The notes under the pieces are model-generated. The model saw only the letters and a program-made list of their open reading frames with translations. It was not told the DNA's origin and did no database searches. Positions 1 through 7,675 of a DNA stretch of 64,000 bases are shown here, piece by piece; position 1 is the first letter of the stretch, and every line of letters starts with the position of its first letter. The stretch comes from Orrella marina (GTDB taxonomy: Bacteria > Pseudomonadota > Gammaproteobacteria > Burkholderiales > Burkholderiaceae_B), in the NCBI RefSeq assembly GCF_003058465.1, contig NZ_CP028901.1:3348001-3412000 (forward strand). The letters are read 5' to 3'. Position numbers and translations under genes: made by a program.

Positions 1-594
1 ATTGGTGTGACCATCTTTTCTGAATGGAAGTCGGTCACCGGTGGTCTGGGCGGCATGGTCGGCATTCCGCCGCCGGTGCTGTTTGGCTACACGTTCACCA
101 GTACCAGCCAGTTCGTGGGGCTGTCGCTGGCGATTTTGCTGGGGGTGCTGGGGGTGCTGGCGCTACTGGTCAGGGGCAGCTTTGGACGGAGCCTGATGGC
201 CATTCGCGATAGCGAATCGGCCGCCCAGGCCTACGGCAAGCACGTCAACGCGATCAAGACGCTGTCGGTTGCGGTGTCAGCGGCGCTTGCGGCGCTGGGT
301 GGCGGCTTGTACGCGTTTTACATGAGCTTTGTGAACGTCGAGGTGTTCACGCTGAACATGTCGATCCTGCTGATGGCGATGGTCATCATCGGAGGCACCG
401 GCACGTTGATGGGGCCACTCGTGGGGGCGGCCATCGTCATGGCACTGCCTGCGGCACTGACCTATCTGCCGTTCATTCCGCCGGGCGAGCTCGGCACGAT
501 CCAGCAGATCATCTATGGCGCAGCCATGGTCATTCTGATGATGTACCGGCCGGGTGGTCTGGTTGGTGGACGCAGCAAGGAAAAGTCAGCATGA
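1..594 (+). CDS. livM: Branched-chain amino acid ABC transporter permease LivM (5' partial)
   Basis: This is the C-terminal part of a LivM-type inner-membrane permease for import of leucine, isoleucine and valine or related compounds. The reading frame is open to the first base of the window, so the N-terminal part lies outside. The visible part has hydrophobic segments and the family's cytoplasmic EAA-like loop, which reads GRSLMAIRDSESAAQAYG. A glycine-rich stretch (IIGGTGTLMGPLVGA) precedes the last membrane segments, as in LivM. The stop overlaps the start of livG by 4 nt, and livF follows with another 4-nt overlap, so this is the end of a liv operon. The binding protein and LivH are not in the window. 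Confidence 0.9.
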   Translation: MGVTIFSEWKSVTGGLGGMVGIPPPVLFGYTFTSTSQFVGLSLAILLGVLGVLALLVRGSFGRSLMAIRDSESAAQAYGKHVNAIKTLSVAVSAALAALGGGLYAFYMSFVNVEVFTLNMSILLMAMVIIGGTGTLMGPLVGAAIVMALPAALTYLPFIPPGELGTIQQIIYGAAMVILMMYRPGGLVGGRSKEKSA

Positions 595-1337
595 GTCAAA
601 CGCGTTCCTCGAACGAGATCCTGCTCGAGATCCGGGGTCTGAACAAGAATTTTGGTGGTTTGCAGGCGATTTCCGAAGTGTCGCTGGATTTGCCTGCGGG
701 GATCATTACGACCCTGGTCGGACCCAACGGCGCGGGCAAGACGACGCTGTTCAACATGGTGACCGGGCACCTGGTGCCTACGAGCGGAACCATCCACTGG
801 CTTGGCGAGCCGCTGGTGAGCATGCCCCCCTGGAAAATCGCGCGAAAGGGGATCGGGCGCACCTTTCAGGATCTGCGGCTCTTTAATCACATGACCGTGC
901 AGGAGAACATCCAGAGCGTCATGGAGAACAGCAGCTGGCTGTGGCAGTTCGGTGCCTCTGATGCGGCGCGCATCGACGAGATTCTGGAGGAGACTGGCCT
1001 GGCGGCCAAGCGCAACGAGCGGGCCGTGGATCTGGCGTATGCCGAGCGCAAGTTTTTAAGCATGGCCCGGATCATGGCAGCCAAGTCCAAACTTTGGCTG
1101 CTCGATGAGCCAGCCTCGGGTCTGGATCCACGCTCATTCGATCGTTTCGTGGCGTTGCTCAAGGACTACGCGCGTCGAGGGGTGACGATCTGCATCATCG
1201 AGCACAACCTCGATATCGTGATCCAGCTCTCGGACACGGTGGCGTTTCTGGATCAGGGCAAGGTGCTGGCACAAGGATCGTCAGAGGAGATTCTGAAAGA
1301 TCCCCATCTGGCTGCAATTTACTTTGGAGATCGATGA
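591..1337 (+). CDS. livG: Branched-chain amino acid ABC transporter ATP-binding protein LivG
   Basis: A cytoplasmic ATPase of 248 aa that powers branched-chain amino acid import as a partner of LivF. The Walker A motif is GPNGAGKTT near residue 43 and Walker B is LWLLDEPASGLDP near residue 168. The ABC signature is the relaxed LivG form (LAYAERKFLSMAR) rather than LSGGQ. The H-loop His lies in CIIEHNLD. The start overlaps livM by 4 nt and the stop overlaps livF by 4 nt, so the three genes are probably translationally coupled. Length and order fit the family well. Confidence 0.93.
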   Translation: MSQTRSSNEILLEIRGLNKNFGGLQAISEVSLDLPAGIITTLVGPNGAGKTTLFNMVTGHLVPTSGTIHWLGEPLVSMPPWKIARKGIGRTFQDLRLFNHMTVQENIQSVMENSSWLWQFGASDAARIDEILEETGLAAKRNERAVDLAYAERKFLSMARIMAAKSKLWLLDEPASGLDPRSFDRFVALLKDYARRGVTICIIEHNLDIVIQLSDTVAFLDQGKVLAQGSSEEILKDPHLAAIYFGDR

Positions 1338-2059
1338 GCATGTCGACATCGTCTTGGTTTTTGGAAGGTCGCGGGCTCAAGGTCGGCTATGGCGGGCGCC
1401 CCGTGCTCGAGGGGTTTGATGTCAGACTCGGGTACGACGAGGTGCTGTGTCTGATCGGTCACAACGGGGCCGGCAAGTCCACGTTGCTCAAAGCCCTGTT
1501 CGGGCTGGTGGCCCCATCGTCCGGTGAGGTCTGGCTCGAGGGCAAGCCGATCCGGAGTCTGAATTCCCGGTTCATGAATGCCAATGGCGTGGCCATGGTG
1601 CCCGAAGGACGCGGGATATTTCCGGGGCTGAGTGTGGCCGAGATCATGCGGCTGGGGTTCTGGGCGGCCGGGATCAAGCCGGCTGATCAGCAGGCGCGCC
1701 TGGAGTGGGTGTTCGAGATTTTGCCGATGGTCAAGCGGTTCTATAACCAGCGTGCCGGCACGCTTTCGGGTGGGCAGCAGCAGATGGTGTCGCTGGGCCG
1801 TGCGTTGCTGAGTCAGCCGCGTTGTCTGTTGCTCGACGAGCCGTCGATCGGACTGGCACCGAAGCTGTTTCAGGACCTGATGGGCCCGATCAAGGCGTTG
1901 CAGCAAGAGCGAAAGATGTCGATCCTGATTGTGGAGCAGAACGTCAAGGAGGCGCTCAAGATTTCGGACCGGGTGATCGTGATGAAGTCCGGGGCACTGA
2001 TCAAGGAGGGTGCTCCCGCGGAGTTCAGCGACAACACGGCACTGATGGAGCTGTACTGA
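1334..2059 (+). CDS. livF: Branched-chain amino acid ABC transporter ATP-binding protein LivF
   Basis: The second ATPase of the liv importer, 241 aa. Walker A is GHNGAGKST, the ABC signature is LSGGQQQMVSLGRALL, Walker B is CLLLDEPSIGLAP and the H-loop is LIVEQNVKEAL with a Gln-Asn in the usual LivF arrangement. It overlaps livG by 4 nt and is the last gene of the operon. The 350 bp downstream holds no gene and then reaches the left end of the tRNA-Thr island, so this is the last core gene before the island. No clear plus-strand terminator is visible after the stop. Confidence 0.93.
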   Translation: MSMSTSSWFLEGRGLKVGYGGRPVLEGFDVRLGYDEVLCLIGHNGAGKSTLLKALFGLVAPSSGEVWLEGKPIRSLNSRFMNANGVAMVPEGRGIFPGLSVAEIMRLGFWAAGIKPADQQARLEWVFEILPMVKRFYNQRAGTLSGGQQQMVSLGRALLSQPRCLLLDEPSIGLAPKLFQDLMGPIKALQQERKMSILIVEQNVKEALKISDRVIVMKSGALIKEGAPAEFSDNTALMELY

Positions 2060-2417
2060 ACGAATTGTTCCGGTGGTGTTCAGGTTTGACAGGAGGTCTT
2101 TTGCTAACGTGTCGTGGTGAGTGATTTCAGTCGACTGGGGCTCCGAGCTATCCGGTACAGACTCTGAACATACCGTGGGTGCGTAAAGCCTATGGGGTGG
2201 CGATTTCGTCTATCCAAGAACGATCGTTAAAGATCAATTCCATTCTGGTTAACTAACACAAACGAAGGGTCGAGCCAGAAGTCACTGTAGGCGATTGTGC
2301 AAAACAATCGGAAAATAAAAAACGCCCCGCAGGACGTTCTTGCTTGATGCACTATGTACTAGGCTTTCCTGGTCGGAGTGTCGCGACTTGATCGGACTCT
2401 ACCAGACTACGGTTAAA
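2060..2417. other. Intergenic region between livF and island left end
   Basis: No open frame here has protein-like features. The only structure seen is a weak minus-strand terminator at 2312-2337. This stretch should be the chromosomal sequence that originally followed the tRNA-Thr 3' end before the island inserted. Confidence 0.5.
2312..2337 (-). terminator. Probable original terminator of tRNA-Thr
   Basis: Read on the minus strand, a short GC-rich hairpin (ACGTCC, loop, GGGGCGT, with one G-U pair) is followed by TTTTTTATTTTCC. It lies about 80 nt beyond the tRNA 3'-end copy at 2418-2441, where a tRNA terminator would have stood before island insertion. The stem is short, so this is moderate evidence only. 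Confidence 0.45.
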
Positions 2418-2441
2418 TGGTGCCGGTGAAAGGAATCGAAC
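2418..2441 (-). repeat. Left attachment site: partial copy of tRNA-Thr 3' end
   Basis: These 24 nt match the 3' end of the intact tRNA-Thr(TGT) at 22927-22950 at 23 of 24 positions; the only difference is A versus G at 2435. The match includes the encoded CCA and most of the T arm, and ends abruptly. A tRNA 3' end duplicated in direct orientation is the usual footprint of tyrosine-recombinase integration. Confidence 0.75.
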
Positions 2442-2562
2442 AAAAACGCCAAAGTCTTTATTTATGCGGCTTTTCAGAGAGATCCAGGATTCCGAAAAAT
2501 AAATTGGTAAACCCCTGGGTAAAGAGTTGAATCCGTTACCGAAACACAACGTTTAGAGACCG

Positions 2563-2604
2563 CAATCAACGTTGAGGGTTTGGCAAACGATGGGCGTCTA
2601 TGTG
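2563..2604 (+). mobile_element. Remnant of an IS1111-group right end
   Basis: This stretch resembles the right end of the IS110/IS1111 element at 8979-9018. Both read TCAACG(A)TTGAGGG, then TTGGCAAAC, then GGGCGTC and ATGT in the same order and spacing with scattered mismatches. No transposase lies to its left, so it is an isolated end fragment just upstream of the Abi promoter. Confidence 0.5.
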
Positions 2605-2631
2605 CGTTATGGCGCAAGGCCATACTTTGTG

Positions 2632-2637
2632 TATAAT
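2632..2637 (+). promoter_or_regulatory. -10 element for the Abi leader RNA and gene
   Basis: A perfect TATAAT sits 79 nt upstream of the Abi start and about 10 nt before the predicted leader hairpin. A convincing -35 is not visible; TTATGG at 2607-2612 is the nearest candidate, with a long spacer. Confidence 0.5.
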
Positions 2638-2643
2638 TCTATA

Positions 2644-2698
2644 TAACAACACCCCCACGCCTCTCAAAGATGCGCACCATGGGGGGTTACTTTTTTCC
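2644..2698 (+). ncRNA. Candidate abiF-type RNA: leader hairpin with U tract upstream of Abi gene
   Basis: Between a TATAAT box and the Abi start lies a hairpin that pairs CCCCC (2652-2656) with GGGGG (2681-2685), extended by A-U pairs and a further C-G pair across a bulged A. A nested CGC/GCG stem (2658-2660 with 2672-2674) sits inside, and the outer stem is followed by TTACTTTTTTCC. This is a terminator-like small RNA layout. A conserved structured RNA (the abiF RNA motif) is known upstream of AbiF genes in many bacteria, and the gene here is of that family. Assignment rests on position and shape; a plain terminator or attenuator is the alternative. Confidence 0.5.
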
Positions 2699-3040
2699 GA
2701 GGCCGGAAAAATGAAGTTCAACAAGCCCGCGTTCACCGACGACCAGCAACTCGACCAGTTGATCCAGCGCGGCGTGGTCTGCGGCGATCGTGCCGAAGCG
2801 CTGCACTATCTCGGGCACATCAACTACTATCGGCTGGCGGCTTACTGGCTACCTTTCGAGGCGGACCATGCTAGCCATTCCTTCAAGCCAGGCACCCGTT
2901 TCGTCGATGTCCTGAACCTCTACATCTTTGATCGTGAATTGCGCCTGCTGGTACTTGATGCCATTGAACGCGTCGAGGTTTCTGTACGCACGGGCTGGGC
3001 TTATACCTTGGCCCATCGGTATGGCCCCCATGCGCACCTG

Positions 3041-3046
3041 AACGCT
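3041..3046 (+). repeat. Target-site duplication of IS21 element, left copy
   Basis: AACGCT directly abuts the left TG terminus of the element and recurs at 5477-5482 directly after the right CA terminus. A 6-bp duplication is within the 4-8 bp usual for IS21. Confidence 0.85.
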
Positions 3047-3107
3047 TGTCAATGGCCATTAATTTTGACCCACCTTTGGCCAATAAAATTGACCCACCTT
3101 TCTAAGA

Positions 3108-3848
3108 TTAATTTGCGGTTTTCTGTTTCAAGCGATAACTCTCTCCTCCCAGCATAAAGATCTGTGAATGGTGAATGACCCGGTCAATGATCGGCACCGC
3201 CACGTTGTCGTCATGGAAGAACTCACCCCAACTGGTGAAGTCTTTATTGGTGGTCAGGATGATGGACCGGTATTCATACAGGCTGTTGATTAGCTGGAAC
3301 AGGTTGTAGCGGGCCTGTCGTGTCATTGGCAGGTAACCTAGCTCATCAATGATCAGAAGGTCGTATTTGGCCAGGGAACTGACCCGCCTTTTGAGCTCTC
3401 CTTTCATCTCGGCCAGTTCAAGCTCTTCGACCAAATCCAGGGCGTTGCGAAACAGTACCCTGTATCCAGCTTGCACAGCCTTGTGACCGATACCGATGGC
3501 CAGGTGGGTCTTGCCCACACCGGGTGGTCCGATGAACACGAGGTTGTTTCGTTCGTCGATGAACTGGAAGTCCAGCAAGGCATTGACCTGACGCTTGGTG
3601 ATGGTGGTCTGATGTCGGTAATCAAAGCCCTCCAGGCGCTTGTCTGACGGGAATGACGCCAGCTTCTGGTTGCGACGCACGCGGTTATCCTGGCGCTGAA
3701 TCAGTTCGTGTTTGGCAAGCCGATCGGCAAAGTTGAGATAGGACATTTCATTGGCCTCTGCCTCGGCCAATAAATTGGTGAGTTCATCGGCAGTCGCGCT
3801 CAGTCGCAGACTGCGGTAACGGGCCACGGTTCGTTCAAGCTGGCTCAT
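3108..3848 (-). CDS. istB: IS21 helper ATPase IstB
   Basis: A 246-aa AAA+ ATPase that assists IstA in target-DNA selection and transposition of IS21. The Walker A motif is GPPGVGKTHLA near residue 108, and Walker B is LLIIDELGYLP. The N-terminal helical region (LRLSATADELTNLLAEAE) is the usual IstB lead-in. Its start overlaps the istA stop by 14 nt, as in most IS21 elements where the two are coupled. Family length is about 245-265 aa, so it looks complete. Confidence 0.95.
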   Translation of the reverse strand: MSQLERTVARYRSLRLSATADELTNLLAEAEANEMSYLNFADRLAKHELIQRQDNRVRRNQKLASFPSDKRLEGFDYRHQTTITKRQVNALLDFQFIDERNNLVFIGPPGVGKTHLAIGIGHKAVQAGYRVLFRNALDLVEELELAEMKGELKRRVSSLAKYDLLIIDELGYLPMTRQARYNLFQLINSLYEYRSIILTTNKDFTSWGEFFHDDNVAVPIIDRVIHHSQIFMLGGESYRLKQKTAN

Positions 3849-5361
3849 GGGTCACCTCCTGGCCAGTGCAGTGGCCAAGTTGCTGATAAGCGCTCAGATC
3901 CAGTGCATGTCGCGATGGCCGTATCGGCTCTGGGTGTCGCTCCCGCAAGACCGCTGCCGTGGCTGCCTCCAGGTAGCCTTGCAGCCGGGTTGCCGTCATG
4001 CCAGGGCGCTGTGCCAACGTAGCGATTAACGCCAGATTCACGGTCTTGTGGCGCTTGAGCAACTCGCGTACCGCCACCAACTGATCCTTATAGATCTTAG
4101 GCTCGGATCGCTTGAGTTGCTGGCACAACTGACCGCCAGTCTGCGAGCCAATCAGGGCATCGATGTCAGCTTCGAGCTTGCTCACACGCTGGGCATGATC
4201 CCGGTAATGGTGGGTGTTTTTGATCACCTTGCCCTTGTCATGACATAGGGCGTGACTGGCAATGACCTCATCGGTACTCAAGTCGCTGATGTGCAGTTGA
4301 TCGTTGGACTCCAGAACCCCCACCCGGGCCTGTTGCCAACGCATCGGTACCGAGTACTTGTTGGCCTTCCAGGCAATCAGACCCGTCTTGTCGGCTCTTC
4401 GTGTTTGCCCGGCCACAGGCTGCACACAAGCCGGTGACAGGTAACCGTTCAGGTGTTCACGCTCATCGCGCTCGAACCTCTCACGGGGCGACTCGCCGGT
4501 GGTGCCGTGCACGCGGTCATTGGCGACATTGTCGAGCCACTGCTGCACATGCTCACGCACATGCTCCTGATCCCGGAAGACCTCTCCATACAAACAGTCT
4601 TGCTTGACGTACTTCACGCCCGCTTCGACCTTGCCTTTGCTCTCAGGGTCATATCCTTCACAGGCGTGTATCCGGAATCCGGCTGTCGTCGCATACGCAT
4701 GGAAGCGCTGGTTCAGCGTCAACTCCCGGTACTGTTCGTTGATCACCACCAACTTGGTCTGATCGTAAACACACTCCTGGGGCAGGCCACCAAAGTACCG
4801 CATCGCCTCATCATGGAGTTGGATAAAAAGCTGGGTGTCCAACGGGCGAAATACCACTCCAACGTACATCAACCGGGAGTAGGACAGCACGAACACCACG
4901 AAGTGCAGTGTGCGCTCCTGGTCACCCACCATCACTTTGCGCAACTCACCCGGATCGACCTGACATTGAACGCCAGGCAGATCATCAAGCATGGGCTCGT
5001 AGTAGCGCACCTGTGCCGTGGCAACTTGCGCCTTGAGCGTACGCACATAGCGACGGATGGAACGATCCGAGGCGGGTAACTCTCCGACCTTGGCCTGAAG
5101 CTTACGTGCGATCTTGACCGCACTCAACTTAGGGAAACTTTGGAGCAAATGCTCGAGATAACCCCGATGGTCATCGAGGCGTTTGCTGCGAGACGGATCA
5201 GCCAACTGATCCGAAATAGCCTCGACCGGCATGCGAAGGTACTTGCGAACCGTGTTGCGCGACAACCCCAGTTCCTGACTGATGGCGCGAATCGACAACC
5301 CTTTGCCGTTATCGTGCAGTGCCTTGATTTTGTGTATCAAAACCCACTCCTTCACTGACAT
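3835..5361 (-). CDS. istA: IS21 transposase IstA
   Basis: A 508-aa DDE transposase. An N-terminal helix-turn-helix (IRAISQELGLSRNTVRKYL) is followed by the catalytic core, with candidate acidic residues in CQVDPGELR, VYDQTKLVV and ESKGKVEAGVKYVK (the D, D and E positions). The C-terminal half has the beta-barrel-like segment usual for IstA. The start codon is just inside the right end of the element, and istB follows with a 14-nt overlap. Length matches the family, with no frameshift seen. Confidence 0.95.
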   Translation of the reverse strand: MSVKEWVLIHKIKALHDNGKGLSIRAISQELGLSRNTVRKYLRMPVEAISDQLADPSRSKRLDDHRGYLEHLLQSFPKLSAVKIARKLQAKVGELPASDRSIRRYVRTLKAQVATAQVRYYEPMLDDLPGVQCQVDPGELRKVMVGDQERTLHFVVFVLSYSRLMYVGVVFRPLDTQLFIQLHDEAMRYFGGLPQECVYDQTKLVVINEQYRELTLNQRFHAYATTAGFRIHACEGYDPESKGKVEAGVKYVKQDCLYGEVFRDQEHVREHVQQWLDNVANDRVHGTTGESPRERFERDEREHLNGYLSPACVQPVAGQTRRADKTGLIAWKANKYSVPMRWQQARVGVLESNDQLHISDLSTDEVIASHALCHDKGKVIKNTHHYRDHAQRVSKLEADIDALIGSQTGGQLCQQLKRSEPKIYKDQLVAVRELLKRHKTVNLALIATLAQRPGMTATRLQGYLEAATAAVLRERHPEPIRPSRHALDLSAYQQLGHCTGQEVTHEPA

Positions 5362-5476
5362 GCCTCCGGCGGTAGATAAACGCGGGAGACAGTAACTGTT
5401 TCTGTGGCCAGAAGGCCACCCGGAGGTGGGTCAAAATTAATGGCCAGTACTGGGTCAGTTTAGTTGGCCACTAACA

Positions 5477-5482
5477 AACGCT
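5477..5482 (+). repeat. Target-site duplication of IS21 element, right copy
   Basis: AACGCT, the second copy of the 6-bp duplication. The Abi reading frame resumes directly after it with codons for SLFKKLAPNW. Confidence 0.85.
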
Positions 5483-6132
5483 AGTCTGTTCAAGAAGCTC
5501 GCACCTAACTGGAACCACACCCAGCAACGCCAGAAGCTGGAAATCGAGGCGCGTAAGAGCCAGGAAACATTCTTGCGGCATCATTACCAGAAGTACGACG
5601 AGCCCCTGCCTCCGGTGTGGGCCCTCGTCGAGATCATGACGCTTGGCCAGTTGTCCAAGTGGTATGGCAATTTACGCCACGGTGCGGATCGCAATGCGGT
5701 GGCACACCGCTACAACATGGACGAGACTAATCTCACGTCCTTTCTGCATCATCTTAGCGTCATACGCAATCTCTGCGCGCACCACAGCCGCCTGTGGAAT
5801 CGCGAGTTCACCTTCACTTTTCGCGTCCCGGGCCACCGCCCTTCCGCGCTGGTGGCTAGTCTGAACCCTAAGGACTCCCGCCGTCTCTACAATACGCTGA
5901 CTGTGTTGGCGTGGCTGCTCGACAGCATCAGTCCTCAGCACCACTGGAAGCAACGCTTGAAAACTTCGCTGTTGCAGCACTCCATTGATCCGCTGCACAT
6001 GGGCTTTCCGACAGATTGGGAGCGAAGGGTACTTTGGCAGGAGAACACAACATGAGCCTGGGATTCTTTGCTTACGTGTCGTTGGCCTTGGCAGAAACGG
6101 ACTTCATTTTGTCCAGCGCATGATCTGCATGC

Positions 6133-6219
6133 CAGTGCGGCCTTCACATTCACGTCTTTGCCCTCGTAACCACGGATGTCTCGAAGCAAAACGCCCAGAC
6201 GCAGTGGGTCGACGATTGC
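6133..6219 (-). pseudogene. Fragment of P4-type tyrosine integrase
   Basis: On the minus strand a 29-codon stretch reads AIVDPLRLGVLLRDIRGYEG then KDVNVKAAL. This matches the start of the catalytic domain of P4-type integrases, which usually read like DPKEIGxLLRAIDxYxG and then a run ending in ALxLAPLVFVRPGEL. The match stops before the first catalytic Arg, and the frame degenerates afterwards. P4-type integrases commonly use tRNA 3' ends, so this is a plausible relic of the enzyme that placed the island. Confidence 0.5.
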
Positions 6220-6280
6220 CGGTCTGCTTTGCTTTTCCATTAATCCCAAATTACCAATCCGTTGATTTCGTAGCCTGAAG

Positions 6281-7573
6281 TTGGCACGTAAGGATAAGAA
6301 CGTGCAGTTCACGGCACTGCTACATCATGTGACCCCGCAATTGCTGCGAGAGAGCTTTTACGCTCTTCGCCGTGATGCGGCGGTGGGCGTGGATGGCGTG
6401 ACGTGGCGAGACTACGAGCAAGACCTGACCGAGCGGTTGAATCGGTTGCACCGGGCTGTACACACGGGTGCATATCGCTGCCGTCCATCACGGCGGGTTT
6501 ACATACCCAAAGCCGATGGAAGGCAACGTCCACTCGGGATTGCCTCTCTGGAGGACAAGATTGTGCAACAGGCGGTTTCGACCGTACTGAGCATGATCTA
6601 CGAAGAGGACTTTCTCGGATTCTCGTATGGGTTTCGACTGGGACGGGGTCAGCACGATGCGCTCGATGCTCTCACAGTCGGGATCAAGAGCCGACATGTG
6701 AATTGGATACTGGATGCAGACATACAGTCTTTCTTCGACGAGATCGATCACGACTGGATGCTCAAGTTTCTGAAACACCGAATTGCCGACAAACGGCTGT
6801 TACGTTTGATCTGCAAATGGCTCAAAGCGGGTGTGATTGAGGATGGGTGCAGGATGGCGGCACACAAGGGCACCCCTCAGGGGGCTGTCATATCACCGTT
6901 GCTTGCTAACATCTACTTGCATTACGTTCTCGATCTATGGACTCGGCAATGGCGGCAGCGGCATGCCCGTGGCGCGATGATTGTCGTACGCTACGCTGAT
7001 GACAGCGTGTTTGGATTCCAGAAAGAACAGGATGCTCAGCGCTTCCTCGAGGATATGCAGGCGAGAATGCACAAATTTGGACTGACCTTGAATACTTCTA
7101 AAACGAGGTTGATCGAGTTTGGGCGCTTTGCTGCTTCGAATCGGAGGCGGCGCGGGGCTGGTAAGCCTGAAACGTTTGACTTTCTGGGATTCACGCACTG
7201 TTGCGGCGTAGGTCGAGGCGGGCAATTTAATGTGATCCGCTTGACTGTCAAAAAGCGCATGCGAGCGACGCTTGAGGCCATTAGGCTGGAGCTGATGCGT
7301 CGCAGGCACCATCCAGTGCCTGTTGTCGGAAAGTGGCTTCGCACGGTTGTGCAAGGCTACTTTGCTTACTATGCGGTTCCCACAAACCTGTACCGTTTGG
7401 GTAGCTTCCGTTCCGAGGTCTGCCGCGCCTGGCGGCACGCCCTCAAACGAAGAAGCCAACGTCATCGGCTGCCGTGGGATCGGTTCCTCCGCCTGGTTGC
7501 TCGATACCTCCCTGGCCCGCGCAAATTGCACCCTTATCCTGAAGAGCGCTTCTATGCGTCATACCCGAGGTAG
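6281..7573 (+). CDS. ltrA: Group II intron reverse transcriptase/maturase, 5' truncated
   Basis: A 430-aa frame with a TTG start; the frame is open upstream only to 6266, so the true N-terminus is lost. It shows the reverse transcriptase blocks: RRVYIPKADGRQRPLGIAS, LDADIQSFFDEIDH, GTPQGAVISPLLANIYL and the catalytic YADD (VVRYADDSVFGF). The maturase region follows (DFLGFTHC, VVGKWLRTVVQGYFAYYAVP, and LHPYPEERFYASYPR at the end). It normally makes cDNA of the intron and helps splicing. Here it is unlikely to serve its own intron, because the 5' domains are missing and domain V is split. Confidence 0.9.
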   Translation: MARKDKNVQFTALLHHVTPQLLRESFYALRRDAAVGVDGVTWRDYEQDLTERLNRLHRAVHTGAYRCRPSRRVYIPKADGRQRPLGIASLEDKIVQQAVSTVLSMIYEEDFLGFSYGFRLGRGQHDALDALTVGIKSRHVNWILDADIQSFFDEIDHDWMLKFLKHRIADKRLLRLICKWLKAGVIEDGCRMAAHKGTPQGAVISPLLANIYLHYVLDLWTRQWRQRHARGAMIVVRYADDSVFGFQKEQDAQRFLEDMQARMHKFGLTLNTSKTRLIEFGRFAASNRRRRGAGKPETFDFLGFTHCCGVGRGGQFNVIRLTVKKRMRATLEAIRLELMRRRHHPVPVVGKWLRTVVQGYFAYYAVPTNLYRLGSFRSEVCRAWRHALKRRSQRHRLPWDRFLRLVARYLPGPRKLHPYPEERFYASYPR

Positions 7574-7675
7574 GAGCCGTATGCAATGGTATGGACGCCC
7601 CGATCTGAGGCTACGGCATCAGAGTGCCTTAAATTATGGGTGTCAAAACCATTACCTGACAGGAGGGCGTCCACC

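Larger units (their letters stand above)
3047..5476 (-). mobile_element. IS21-family insertion sequence, complete
   Basis: The 2,430-bp element carries istA and istB on the minus strand and is flanked by AACGCT duplications. It starts TGTCAATGGCC and ends, read inward on the other strand, TGTTAGTGGCC. Each end has two copies of a motif of the form TGGCCA-N6-7-TTGACCCACC in tandem (left at about 3052-3097, right at about 5425-5470), the multiple terminal repeats typical of IS21. Both genes are full length, so the element may be active. Confidence 0.9.
2711..6055 (+). pseudogene. Abi_2/AbiF-family abortive infection protein, split by IS21 element
   Basis: The N-terminal 112 codons (2711-3046) and the C-terminal 190 codons (5483-6055) are in the same frame once the IS21 element and one copy of its AACGCT duplication are removed, giving a protein of about 302 aa. 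The N-terminal half carries the Abi_2 hallmarks HYLGHINYYRL and FDRELRLLVLDAIERVE. The C-terminal half carries a HEPN-type R-x4-H motif, RNLCAH, at about residues 207-212 of the rebuilt protein. This family acts in phage defence, probably as a ribonuclease. GAGG at 2699-2702 is a plausible ribosome site for the ATG at 2711. Both halves look otherwise intact, so the insertion is probably recent and precise excision would restore the gene. Confidence 0.85.

Noticed and set aside
2352-2549. 65-codon open frame on the minus strand
   Set aside because: It runs through the tRNA 3'-end copy and has no motif or ribosome site.
4453-5079. 208-codon open frame antisense to istA
   Set aside because: It lies wholly opposite a well-supported transposase gene and shows no family features.
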